This document shows, piece after piece, positions 49,349-61,200 of a DNA stretch of 64,000 bases. The notes beneath the pieces were generated by a model that saw only the letters and a program-made list of their open reading frames with translations, was not told where the DNA came from and did not search any database. Numbering within the stretch: the first letter of the stretch is position 1; each line of letters begins with the position of its first letter. The stretch comes from Phytoseiulus persimilis (lineage: Eukaryota > Arthropoda > Arachnida > Mesostigmata > Phytoseiidae). Location of the stretch: NCBI GenBank assembly GCA_037576195.1, contig CM075101.1, forward strand, positions 18,972,001 through 19,036,000. Reading direction: 5' to 3'. A program made the translations under genes and the position numbers.

Positions 49349-49944
49349 ACCCCGTTTCGGGGGCTTGCGTTGTGAATCTAGATCCGCGTCGTTTCCTCCA
49401 GGAGATACTCCTGAACCTCGAGTGTACCCGAGACCTCGGGGTTATTGTGTCTTCCGATCTTAGATTCAGACAACATGTATCACGAGTCGCCGCCTCCGCC
49501 GCCACGGTTTGCAATCTGAGCCTGAGGTGCTTCTCCATCTAACGTCCAGACTACTATGTAAACTTGTACGAAGCCTTAGTCATTCCAGAACTTCTGTATC
49601 GTAGCACGATTTGGGCTCCTTCTCTGGCACGTGATTCACACCTTCTTGGCTCCGACCGTGACGTTAAACGCGTTGCCAGGCGGTTTGGTGTCTCTCCAGA
49701 CTCCATTGACCTCTCTCGAATTGTAAATTTTCATGAAAACGCTGACATCAACATGCTCAAGCAAATCATACGCACCGATGAACTTCAACTGTATTTTGTA
49801 GTTACGTCAAACAACAGGAGATCGGGCATACACCTAAAGTCAAAGTGTACCGCACGCTCCGATAGAGTCAACAACCTCTACTCCTGGCGTCTTTCCAGAA
49901 AGCCAGACTTGTATCAACCCTTATCCATGAATGAAGAGATCTGA
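49349..49944 (+). pseudogene. decayed non-LTR retrotransposon reverse-transcriptase tail
   Basis: One plus-strand frame reads as the C-terminal part of a LINE-type reverse transcriptase (Jockey/CR1-like group). In order it shows RDLGVIVSSDLRFRQHV, SLRCF, then after an in-frame TAA (49540-49542) LYEALVIPELLYRSTIWAPS, LARDSHLLGS and VARRFG. This is the usual 'DLGV..D..L.F..H, L..SLV.P.L.Y.S..W.P, L...Q.R..R' pattern following the RT palm. The frame ends at TGA 49942-49944. The upstream RT core and endonuclease are absent or unrecognisable, and the TAA breaks the frame, so the copy is dead and 5'-truncated. I see no poly(A) tail or target duplication. Confidence 0.75.
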
Positions 49945-52394
49945 AACTAAGGAATGGAGTGAAGCCCAGCAACCGAGAGGCTCGTCATGTCAGGAGAGGT
50001 TCCAGGAGATTCCCTGAGGAAAATTCGGGAGCGGCTTCGAGTATTCATTCAGTCCGCCGATCGGATGAGAACCCCCTGCAGGCATCCCTGCGACACCTCT
50101 CTCTCCGGTGTTTTAACCCAACCGTTTCGTTCTCCGTTTCTCGGCGAAGGAGACTCTGAGGACAACTTCGCCGCCGCAAGTCCCATAATTGAAACGATAC
50201 CTCGAAGATGCTCAAGCAGCAGCTATCATATACGTCAAAGAAGCGTTAAGGCAGCGCTCGAGTTTTCATGAGCGAGAAGCACTTAGCAAAGCTTCTTGGC
50301 GATGATCATCATTTGCCACGCCATGCGGAAGGATGGGACGGTGTGGATGACGGCGAATGGATGCCGGTCTGTCTCTCCCGACCAGGGAGGCACTCTCGCC
50401 GATTCTCGATCAGATGACGAACCAACTCTTAACAACAAAAGCTTTTTGTACTCTAGACGCTTGGAATACGCGAATAGATACTTCGACAATATTGTGTGGC
50501 TCGAACAGTTCGTACGTCAACGTTCGGTTGGACATCCTGTAAAAGTTCTTGATCATATTCTATCGGCGATCACGAAATCTTTCATCGGATTCTGGCTTCG
50601 GTGAGTGATTGTCCTCGGTGTGAGGAATAACCATCAGAATAGAGGAGACCTGTGCAGACTCATCCGAGTGTTTCCTGATTTCGAGGGAGGCGTTCCGCTG
50701 GTTTTTCCTTTATCGATTGGAATCCGGGAGTTGATGGAGTCACAGCTCCTGCCCGAGCTCCTGGGCGCTGTTCATTCATCGTGGTTTCTCTGACTGGAGA
50801 GCATGCTCATCTGATTTTCAAACGTGGCCGCCCTTTTACGGAAAAGTGCCATTCTAGCACGGGTTTTCATGGAAGCCGCTCATGCCGTCTACTTCCACAA
50901 CCTACTAAATAATGTCTATGAATCAGAGATTGTCTCTCTACCAGAGACTTCCCGTCTACTAGGGAAGTGCCCTCAGATTCGAGGAAGTACGGTGAGTTGA
51001 GGCCCCAGATCGATGATTCGACTTTCCAAGGGTCCCTTAACGCTAACCGCTACGCGATGCAATCGCCACGACCCAAGAAAAGAACAGAAACGCTGAAATG
51101 TCGGAGTCCAGCTGGCGCCGAAAGTCGGACCCTGGGGTGCAGTTCTGGGTCAGAAGTTTTCAGCCCCCATCTCTGGTTTCATTGTCGACCCGAATCCATG
51201 AAAGGGGCAGGGAACAATGATTCAGCTCGTCCGGAGCTCTCCGGGACAGATTGAAGGTATCGGACCCGGGGAAGAAGCTCGAATAAAAATGTCCACGCTC
51301 TTGTATTCTCAGTTCTTGAGTTCTGATTCATCTCTTTTGAAAATCGCACAATCCCAAAGTACAATTTTGAGCAGCACTGATTTTTTGGAAAGAATACGAG
51401 ATGCTTTATGACCTGAATTCATCAATTCGGCTGCTCTGGTCGCTCGCTGTTGTATCTTGGACGACAGAGCCCGATCAAGTTCCTCATGTAAGCAATTGTG
51501 GAGCTTTTCACACGGATCGCTTCCCAATCCATTCTTGAGACTATTTCAATAGATGTTGATTCATTCATGGGCCGAGCGGGAAATATCAAAGGACGGTTCT
51601 GATAATCAATACCCATCAAGCCCATACGGGCCAACAGTTCGGATCACTCGCGTCTGGAATCGGAGGCCTCTGTTGCGGACCGATGAATGAGCGTAAACTA
51701 TGACACTTCCGGCCTTCAACAAGCGAACGGAGGACGGAGAAGAATCGCCAACACACCTTTGACGGGTTGGCTCCGACTGTTTCGGAACCCAGTTAACCGA
51801 AAGCCAGTAAACCAGAGCTCTCTTCTGCGACTTAATCCGTCTGCCGATTGCGGAGAGCTGGCAGGGCATATAGCGGCAATCAGCGCGGCATGGAGTTCTC
51901 CATGCCATGGCTCTGCTCGACAATTCGTTGAAATGAGTAGTCGACGCGGAATCCGACTCGAGAACGACAGAATGAGAGTTCACCACTGGCTTCGATCGTC
52001 TTCTTCGATCTCTTGGAACAAGTGACACAAGTGCCATCAGACATAACTGTATTGGGGAGTCCGTTGTTCCCTAACATATATTCGTCGTCGGAACTCATGC
52101 TCGTTCACGGAGATCATCGAACACGTGACTTATGGTTATTCCACGATTCTTCCAATGGAGCATTACGAGTTTCAAACTCTCCACGATCGAGAAACACCTG
52201 TGGTCACTACGCTGACCACAAGGGTGAATTCAGGGGGATTCCTATACACAGATGTGTTTCGGCTATCTGGCATGTGCGGATGGCGAGGGGTTCTGCGGCT
52301 CTTTCGTTCTCAGTCTTCACCCCCGAAGAGTTCTCAATTCCTCCTTTCAGCCCGTCCTAGCCGCGCGAATGGCTGTGCGACTTCGAGTGGTCGG
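49945..52394. other. no supportable gene
   Basis: A plus-strand frame at 50296-50604 contains LEYANRYFDNIVWLEQFVRQR but has no known domain. Nothing else stands out in 2.4 kb between the LINE remnant and the minisatellite. Confidence 0.4.
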
Positions 52395-53040
52395 AGGAGT
52401 CGGTGACGGGAAACTGGGTTTCGGCAAAGTGGCCAACGGGGAACTGGGTCGCGGTAGAGTGGGTGACGGGGAACTGGGTATCGGTGAAGTGGGTGACGGG
52501 GAACTGGGTCTCGGTTGAGTGGTTGACGGGGAACTGGGTCTCGGTGGAGTGGGTGACGGAGAACTGGGTCGCGGTAGAGTGGGTGACGGGGGAGTGGGTC
52601 TCGGTGAAGTGGGTGACGGGGAACTGGGTCTCGGTGGAGTTGGTGACGGGGAACTGGGTCTCGGTGGAGTGGGTGACGGGGAATTGGGTTTCGGTGGAGT
52701 GGGTGACGGGGAGCTGGGACGCGGTGGAGTGGTTGACGGGGAACTGGGTCTCGGTGGAGTGGTTGACGGGGAAGTGGGTCTCGGTGAAGTGGGTGACGGG
52801 GAAGTGGGTCTCGGTGGTGTGGGTGACGGGGAAGTGGGTCTCGGTGGAGTGGGTGACGGGGAACTGGGCTTCGGTGAAAAGGGTTATGATGAGCTGGGTC
52901 TCGGTGGAGTGGGTTATCATGAGCTGGGTCTCGGTGGAGTGGGTTATCATGAGCTGGGTCATGTTGAGTGGGTTATCATGAGCCGGGTCTCGGTGTAGTG
53001 GGTAAGTATGAGCTTTCGGTGGAGTGGGGTAGTATGAGCT
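52395..53040. repeat. 30-bp tandem repeat (minisatellite), about 20 copies
   Basis: The unit reads roughly GTGGGTGACGGGGAACTGGG followed by TCTCGGTGGA and recurs in exact 30-base register from about 52.40 to 52.86 kb. Diverged units (TTATCATGAGCTGGG variants) run to about 53.04 kb. Because 30 is divisible by 3, several frames stay open. On the minus strand an uninterrupted 235-codon frame (52357-53064, no ATG at its 5' end) encodes a Thr/Ser/His-rich decapeptide repeat, THSTETQFPV. A plus frame encodes GNWVSVEWVT. Purine-rich G-heavy strand asymmetry is strong. It could be a coding repeat of a mucin-like protein, but I see no signal peptide or flanking exons, so it is annotated as a repeat. 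Confidence 0.9.
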
Positions 53041-54460
53041 CTCGGTGCAGCTGTCCACCAGCAATGGCGGCTAGTACTTTTTCAATTGGATTCATATCGT
53101 AACCAACGCATAGGAGTTCGTGGAGATCCTGTATCCCTATTCATCTATCATAATCACCACTTCACACGAGCCGTGGAAAGAGGACGGTATAACAGATCGA
53201 TAGCTTCGTCGGATCGAGTGGAATATCCGTCGGTTAGAGTCTCGGCGGCCCACCATGGAGTTATGGGCCATGTTTTTCCCCGTTATGGTCCTCTATTTGG
53301 AGACTGGAATTGTCCCGTGAGAAATCTCCGCAGAACGATTAGATATCGTTCCTTCTCTCGAAAATCGAGTTTAGGTCCGATGAATTCCTTTTGGGCTGTG
53401 GGGGTTCATGAGACTTCATTCTGGCCCGAGCAAGAGTGCAGACTTGAAAACTGATCCAAACTTTCGTCGCTGAACATTCTGTGAGGTTGGACATTCGGAT
53501 CTCCGGTCGAATGTCAACAACGGAATGTTTAAAATTCGGAGAGTCAGAAGCCCCCCGGAAACGAGGAACTCGAGTTCTTCCTGTGAATGCACGATTCTTA
53601 AGGACGTCTGTGATCCGTATTCACAATTTATTTCGTCTCGTGCAAGTGGCTCACGAGCCGCCTCACTATACTACTCTATTTGAAGCACGAGGAACGTGAA
53701 CTTCGCGCTTCAAGTATTCTACTCCGGAATTGTTTATCAGTCGAGGCTGCAATGGGAGGCAACGTTTAGCTCGTTGAACAGTTTTTCGGAAACTCGTTGG
53801 GCCTTAAGATGGTGTTCATTGGACGCATGCGGCAGTTTATTGGTTGACACTTGCGGATCCGCGCGTCTCAGCTCAATCTGGAGCACGGATCCCACCGTGA
53901 AGGGGAGACCCGATCTCAGCAGTCGCTCACGCCGAGAACCGTGTTCTCAGCCCTGATCCGACCCCACTGACGAGGGTTTATGCACGGCTCCATCTCGGAT
54001 GGGGACGCAAAATACCTAGAAATCTACATGTATGATTGGTTGCGATCAAAGTTGATCTTACCACGTCACTGCGTGTTCTTTTCCGGGAACCCCACAGAGA
54101 TGCGTATCGCTGCGAAAATGGAGACTTGCCTCATAAGCGAAAAATCGTCGAAATCGAGCACGGCGGTGATGGGAGTCTTTCGACCCCAATGCCGTGACAT
54201 CGGACTTCTCTTCTCTCGGCCTTACGTTCCATCAGGGTGACTTGGCCTGAAGGTGTTCAAACGATGAATCGGAAATCGCTCACACGGCACTTGTCACCAT
54301 ACATTCAATAATAAGACCACCGTGGTACCCAGGGCGAGCAACGGCGCTCATCCAAGATGATCGGAGCGGACACACGGTACTCGATACGTTTTGCGGAGTT
54401 CTGACAGTTTGGATCGCGTTTCACTGACTGCAATCCCTTCCGTTCCAGGTGTACGCAACG
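53041..54460. other. no supportable gene
   Basis: Nothing recognisable between the minisatellite and the first exon of the receptor gene. The part just before 54461 should contain the receptor promoter and 5' UTR; TCCAG at 54444-54448 may be a 5'-UTR splice acceptor. Confidence 0.4.
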
Positions 54461-57400
54461 ATGACAGCTTGGCTTCCCTGGGTCTTGAGCGTCGTGATGA
54501 TTGGTGAGTTCACCGCTGACAACGGCTGTGCCCAAAGTCTGAGTTCATTTTTTCAGATGTTATTCCGGAAACCATGCTCAGACGCCAGCAGCAGCGGTAT
54601 CCATCCATACAGCTGTCGATAGCATATCAGAGAAGCCGAATCCCCCCCCCCCCCCCTTTAAACTTCAAATGTGACTCCGTCCGTTGCCACCCCGGGCGAT
54701 TTTTCAACCGTTCTTTCAGGTTTCCTTCTGCCATCGCCTTAACAGCTCCTGTGTTTTTTCTTGTTCGGTCCTTGAGCCTTTGCACTCGAGTGGTACGCAC
54801 TAGACTGTTTCTTCCGACTCACCACATGTTATACAGTGGGGATGTATCGCCTGGAATTTACTGCGGTGTCTGCATGTTGATTTCCCGATCGCCCTCGTCA
54901 GAGCAAGCCGGCAGACGCCCACCTTGTGCTGCTTCGACTTTGATCTACACCCTTTCTTAGCGTTCGTCGAGGAGTGGCGTGCTCACTCCTTTCACAGCGG
55001 TGGCATCGTATCACACTGGTACTTGGTTTGAAGGAGTATGAGTTGCCAGGCCGCCTCCGCGTATATGCTCGCGGCTGCTATAGTGGATGAAACCTGTCTG
55101 TCGGATGATAATCTCTTCAGTAGAAAGCACCTGCTAGTAGAATTGAGGCCCCAGGCCGCAACGCTACGAAAAAGTTCGGGAGGGCTCGTCGGAGCAAAAC
55201 TGGCTCGTGGCGGTTTCCAGAGTACTGAATCGATCGATTTCCTTCGCGCCACTGGCAAGCACAAATCGGCGACTCATGGCTCTTATTGTGACTCGTCGCC
55301 GATGGCACGAATCGTAATCGAAGGAGATCTTCTCTCGGTTGAGTCGGAGATTGTTTCCATGTCTCTGGGCCGTTCCTCAAGCTTGAACGACCTCAGTTGC
55401 CAAAAACTCTAGGTGGGTTGTTGTCTACGGCAGTCCTACCACCGTCAACGTTCATTCGACGAACGAAGCTAACGGCAGTTCCGAGCCTCACTTGTGATCG
55501 AAGGTGATTCATTGACTGGGTCTCGAGAGCACTTGTCGCTGATGCTGTTGATGTCGAGATCGCTGTTTTTCGTTCTGTCTTCTTTGAGGTCGAATGGCTG
55601 CCTAGCTGTGTTGTGTACTGTGTGGCTGCGTCCGACCGCATTGGTCATCCAATAATCCCTCGAGGAAGCGAGGGAAGACATCACAATTGCTGAGAGGGCT
55701 GATCGGGTATAACAACATTAACACCAAGGATGACAGTCAACTATTCGGTTATGTTACAAGGATTTCTGGAGTTAACGAAAATTCTTATTTCTACTGAGCC
55801 AATCCGTCGTAACAAGGTACGTTGCCAGCTTCCGCCGTCTACATGATCAAGGAGCAACTCCGATGTATCTCATCCCTCTTAAGGAGTGAGGCGAGCACTG
55901 GGAACCAGCCTTGAATGTGTCCGTGGACTCCATTGGATCCACGATTTCCTCTGCGGCGCGGTGGCTTAGTTAGCTACTCTTTGCGTTTCGGGCGAACTAT
56001 CTGAGTCACTCCCTCAAGTTGTCACGCTGTCGGAAGGCGTCGTCTCGTTGTGTCATTTCACTGCTCGGAGCCTTGGATGAATCTCTTCGGGGGTAATACT
56101 CCAGAGGTTGTGTGAGCTCTCGGAAACGCTCGTTGGCGAGTCCTTGTCGGAATTGATTCTCGCTCTCGATTCCAGTTTGCGGAACATCGAGAGCATCGCA
56201 TCAACGGCAACTTCTTGTGGATTTGCTTCAGTACTATAACACCAATGAGAGGCCGATCAGTCACACAAAACAGCCGTTGGAAGTCGAGCTGTCGGTCCAA
56301 CTTCAGAAGATTATCGATTTGGTGAGCTGAACTCCGGACCAATGTTGAGACCGTCACTGGTTCTCGATTCTATCGGAAAATACGACGTCTGGCTGACTCT
56401 CTCTCTCTCTGTTCTCCGGAAAACTAGAATCTCTCAATGGGCGAATTGACGACCAGCGTTTGGCTCTCGATGGCTTGGTCCGACAATAACCTCGTATGGC
56501 CAACCGCTCGATACAACAACTTATCAACAATAAACCTGCCCGCTAGTCGGATTTGGACGCCGGACATGAAGTTTTTCAACGGGTTCGATCAACTTATCAA
56601 CAAACTTGAACCAAATGCTTCCATGTTATCACGCAGGCGTATATCATCTCAGATGATGTCATCGGAGCTCTTCCTTGCAGGATCCGAGCCGAGAAAGTTG
56701 AATCGACCTTGGCGTTGGTTGCGAACTCGGGCCGCGTCTTGCTGGTTCAACCTCGACAGCTCAGCACCAGTTGCCAAGCTTCGGGTTTTTTCTACCCCTT
56801 TGAGTCGGTTTCCTGCTCGCTCGTCGTGGGTTCGTGGACTCATGATGCTAAAAAGGTCGACATTAAAGTCGGTAAATATTCGGAGGAGGAGATGGATGAT
56901 CGCGGCCAGTGGCAGGTCCGAAGTGAGTTCATGTAATTGCTTGCATCGACCTTGTGAGGAATTTCTTCTATAAGACATGTGTGATGAGAGCCTCACCTTG
57001 AGACCGGTTTTGGTCGCCTCTGATTTGAACACTGGTTTCTCTAGTGGATCTGAACGAGTGTTCCTCCGCACATGATTCCCGTCTTTCAAAACCTGTGGTG
57101 CGCTTCATGACTCGCCTTGCATTCCAGATCTTCAGGGCACCAAGGTTGTGAGAGTTTACGACTGCTGCTTGGAACCCTACAGCTCGGTAGCTGTCAGCAT
57201 TCAGCTCAGACGGCGGTCCGCTATTCTCCACCTGTTCCAGATTCATTTCCCACTCCTTTGGATTGTCCTGATCGCTTTGCTCACGTTTTGCATTCCTCAC
57301 GAGAGAGTTGAGGTCCGGATAGTTGCAGGTTCGTTGGAGGAGACGCGCTAGTCTCCTCACCCTTCGAGAATTCGATACCGGGAAGAGTTCTGATGCGAAG

Positions 57401-58278
57401 CCGGCCGAGGGAGCTTGCCCTCCGAAATGGAACTGATCGGAAATATCGATGTGACTGTCTCGATTATCGCAGGTGTTCTACTGCTTTGCGGAGCTGGGTG
57501 GTCTCAGTCGCTAGCCCATTTGCCGCAGTACTTCACCGTGACTCATATATTCTGCGCGAACATGATCATCGCTCTGTCCTTATCCATTGCCATCAACTGC
57601 ATCCAGATGGCACTTCTTGAGAGTGATATCCCGCGAGGGAAGTTGCAAGCGTTACGGGAGCATGTGAGTTATTTGGATGAGAACGATTCCGGAAGGTTCT
57701 CAAAACCCAGTCGTGACTCAGGCACATATCATCAACTTGCGATATTCTTCCCCCAGCTGAGCAAGGCGCTGAGTTCCGATCTCGCACTTAAAATCGCAAT
57801 GATCTCTCAAACAGAAATCGAGGAACCCCACAGAGACAAGGTTAGGATCTCATTTTCTCTCTCTTAGCCCCTCTGGAGAGACTTGCAGGAAAACAAGAAG
57901 AAGCTCGTATCAACAGCTCAAAATTGGGTGTTCTGTACTGACCGTAAGGATTTCGACAGCCCTGGGCTCAAACGTTCTGTCGTCTCCCTTATGGCCAGTA
58001 AGAGACGCCCGAAGCGCCGTCGCCCTGGATTCTCGTGGTAGACCTGTCAACAGGAACGATGCAGCCATAAATCCAGTGGCGTTTTGTCTTTCCCCGGCCA
58101 AGACTTTGCTATGTTTGTAACAGTCACAAGCTCGAAAAAAAACGACGGGATTCTGTCCTTGCAGACGGGTCCTGCGGCGATAGCCACAGTCCTTGATCGG
58201 ATCGGCATCCTCATGATCGCTTTCACAGTTTTCCTGAGTCTGATATTCTGCTGTATTCTCCCCTGGATCGCGTCATAA
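54461..58278 (+). CDS. nicotinic-type Cys-loop receptor subunit, alpha-like, divergent
   Basis: Nine exons close in phase to 440 residues: 54461-54503, 56176-56321, 56428-56636, 56681-56922, 57128-57328, 57410-57663, 57757-57840, 57889-57943, 58190-58278. Exon 1 is a signal peptide (MTAWLPWVLSVVMI) behind a 1.67-kb intron and is the least certain. The ligand-binding domain has LLQYYNTNERP, ELTTSVWLSMAWSDNNLVW, LPASRIWTPD, the Cys-loop C164-X13-C178 (with FFYPF), GSWTHD, and loop C as Y224-D-C226-C227. This adjacent cysteine pair marks alpha subunits. M1 follows SIQLRRRSAI; M2 and M3 lie near 289-350; M4 is DRIGILMIAFTVFLSLIFCC, near the C-terminus. The M1-M2 linker reads SEMELIGN instead of the usual GEK, and an Asp lies in the M2 region, so the pore is atypical. 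The M3-M4 loop is short (about 60 residues). The intron at 56637-56680 is 44 nt with a GC donor. Confidence 0.87.
54642..54656. repeat. poly-C tract
   Basis: A run of 15 C inside the long first intron of the receptor gene. It is a probable length polymorphism. Confidence 0.85.
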
Positions 58279-61200
58279 TCTGAGGTAAGCCTCTCCGTAC
58301 ATGGGAGTCGGGAGCATTCACGTCTGGTCCCGTCTCCTCGCGAAGCGGATGCTCCCGGAGGGAAAGCCGGACACGCCCACGAGAAGCGATCTCTCACCAC
58401 ATCTGTCTTGCCTCCATGAGCCAAGGACAATTTGGATCGAAGAGACACATCTCGGCATGTGATTCGATGAAGCATGCTGATGCCCTAGGTAATCTCGCAT
58501 TCATTCATTAAGGCCATGATTCACGATTTCAAGCACAATCTTGTACAATAAAGGTCTGATCCAGTGGGTCTCAATCTTTCGCGTCCGGAGGAAACCCACT
58601 GGAGCTGCGAAAAACCGTCGATTTTGAAAACGAGACTCGTCCACTCCATCCCGAGGTGCTACATCGGTATATTTACGCGATATATCTCGTTAGAAGTAGG
58701 CTTTCTGACGGGGCGAATATGAGACGATGTTAGTGGAGAGATCACGGTCTAATAGTGTTCATTTGTTCATAGATAAGAGCCTCACCATCGTGTAGCGAGA
58801 AGATTGGGTGCTTTCTTGGCTCGAATTCCGCGGGAGAACCATTCTCCTCAAGAACGGGATCGGTAAAAATGACTCCCTGACAATCCTCCTTCGGTTTTCC
58901 ATCAAACTAGGACGAGTCGAACATCCGCTGCATTACGCGCGTATTTCAATGCGCGACCCGCGTTTTGGTAGCCTGGTCGTGTGTTTCCGAATGCTCCAAT
59001 ACTACGACGTCTCGCAGTTTCCTAGAGAGCCTCGAATCTGCAACTCCGGGGCGCAGAGGGGCGGGGCCAGAAGACAGAGGGGCCGAGAGCTTCGGCAACT
59101 CCTGCCGTGATTGCTTGTAAAAAGCAAAGGCCCTCGAGCCGAGAAGAGCGGGCGTCGCTCCGATGCACTACGCACCCGAGAAATCGTTTCTGGGCGGGAT
59201 GTCGCCGCTGTCGTCATAACTCATGCAATCGTACAGCGTGCACACGAATCTTCCAAGCCTCAGCTGAGTTTTCCGCACTGCTTCCATCAGAGAATTCGCG
59301 ATCCTCGCCGGACAGGAACTCGTGCCCTTCACTTCCAGAGTGGCAATCCGTTCCGCACTTCAGTTGATCGACGTTTCAACTCCTTTCCGTGGGAATCAGA
59401 GTGGGTATTCTAATAGAACAATCGGAACCTTCGCAGCGATCGGACATGGAGGTTAGATCGAACAGGCTAAACGAGTCGCGTTCAAGAGAGGAATGTGGGA
59501 GGACTTGAGCTGTGGGCCGTGAATATGGTGCCGTGGAACGTTGAAGAGGATGAGCACGGAGGTTGAGTTGGTCATGAGTCGGCTGCCGTGGACGGGGCGG
59601 GCATGGCGCTTTCGGAAACGAAAATAGGGTTCGATGGATGGCGAACCAAACTTCTGAGCGACCCGATTCGAACGTGGCTCGCATATTGATATTGAGGCAA
59701 CACAGCAGATAGGATACTCGGACGGCAGAGAGACGCCAGCTATCCCTCCTCGTTCTCCTGCTTCATTCGCGAGCCACCCAGGCGATCAACCTAACAACCC
59801 CGAGCAGTCAGTCGGCCTACCCACCGTCCGTGCGTACAGCGTTCGGCAACCTCAAACGTTATTGGAGCTGTAGGCGGGTCATCGAATGAGGGTTCACGAG
59901 CTATCACCGAACTGAAGACTCTCGCACGTGTTTTTTCTCCACACCCTGTGAGCCGAAATTCCGATTCAAGAGGGTTACCCAGCTTGGGAGGTAACAGTGA
60001 CGTTCCGCTCGAACGGAGTCCCGGGCGCCCTGGGAGTGCGATATCGGAGAAATAGTGAAGCGCAACAGCAGACTTCATCTCGGCAAGTAGTCGACGCGGA
60101 TGCTCGTCGAGCCGATGATCATCAGGCGGGAAAATTCTTGGCACTCTTTGGCAAGGTTGATGGATGGACAACCCGACACACGAACAGGTGGATGGATGAT
60201 ACGATGTGTTGCTGCCTCGCTGCGATAAGAGCCCCTCGGATGGGCTGTTACCGGATACTCCCAACAAATCGTTCGAGAGGACCAGGATCGATAGCTTCAG
60301 AGGACGGCGGGGATTTTGGATAGACAATGGTTTCGAGATGGAGTCTGAGGAGGTTCCTCATCCGGAGTTAACGATTGCTGTACTGCCGCAACCATGCTTC
60401 CCAGGAGCTACGGTTTTCGTGACGGTCTTGACGAACATGTGGCGTTGATTCACTTCAACAGCTTATTCCCCACTCCCAGTCACCGGTCGCCCGGTGCGGT
60501 CGCTTCTTTTCGATCTAGTCCCATATTTTTTTGTACACCATTAACGCTATGAAGAAGGTTTCTTTCCATTGGTCTCCGTCATGTTCTCTTTTGCACGCTC
60601 GAAATCGCATGGAGGAATCTCTAGTTCGCCTCCAGACCAGATCTACCCTCCCACTGTCGCCTGGCTGCACTCATATATGGCTGAGAAGCTGGATTCCCAC
60701 TCGTTCCCGCAAGAAGAGGCTTTGAGGAAAGTCTGCGGGTGAACTCTAAATGTTGACCTGAGGCCTCGGAGATTTCCTTTACGTTCGAAGTCGGGGCAGA
60801 CTCGGAGTGAATAGCCTGACGGTAAATAAGGAGCCAGTGATTTTAGGAGTGTCCTCCAAGGACCGAGTTGTGCGATGGATGGAGGAGGGGAAACAATCCG
60901 ACTGCAGCAGGAATGAACGCTCAAACACTCGTTCACACACCCAGCCAAGACGCTCCCCCCTGCTTCGATACCCGTCGGCCTGCCTGCCACCCGCACTGAA
61001 AGCCTCGGTCTTTATAGTCCTATTAACTGCAAGGCTGGCTGTAAAGGTCATTTTTACGACACTCAGATATTATAGTAAGATTGTTATTCTTCTTTGTCGA
61101 CTGCCAGCCGTTATTGGGGTCTCTCTCGGGAAACTCCGCATGGGTGGCACAGGAAGTATGACAGGTGGTACGGAATCGTTTGATCGACAGCATCCTAGAA

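Noticed and set aside
54574..54960. 128-codon plus frame with a proline run
   Set aside because: The proline run is the translation of a poly-C tract in the receptor intron; no other coding feature.
55806..55818. GTCGTAACAAGGT, identical to a conserved 18S rRNA 3'-end segment
   Set aside because: The match stops after 13 bases; the flanks do not follow 18S or ITS sequence, so it is chance or too small to call.
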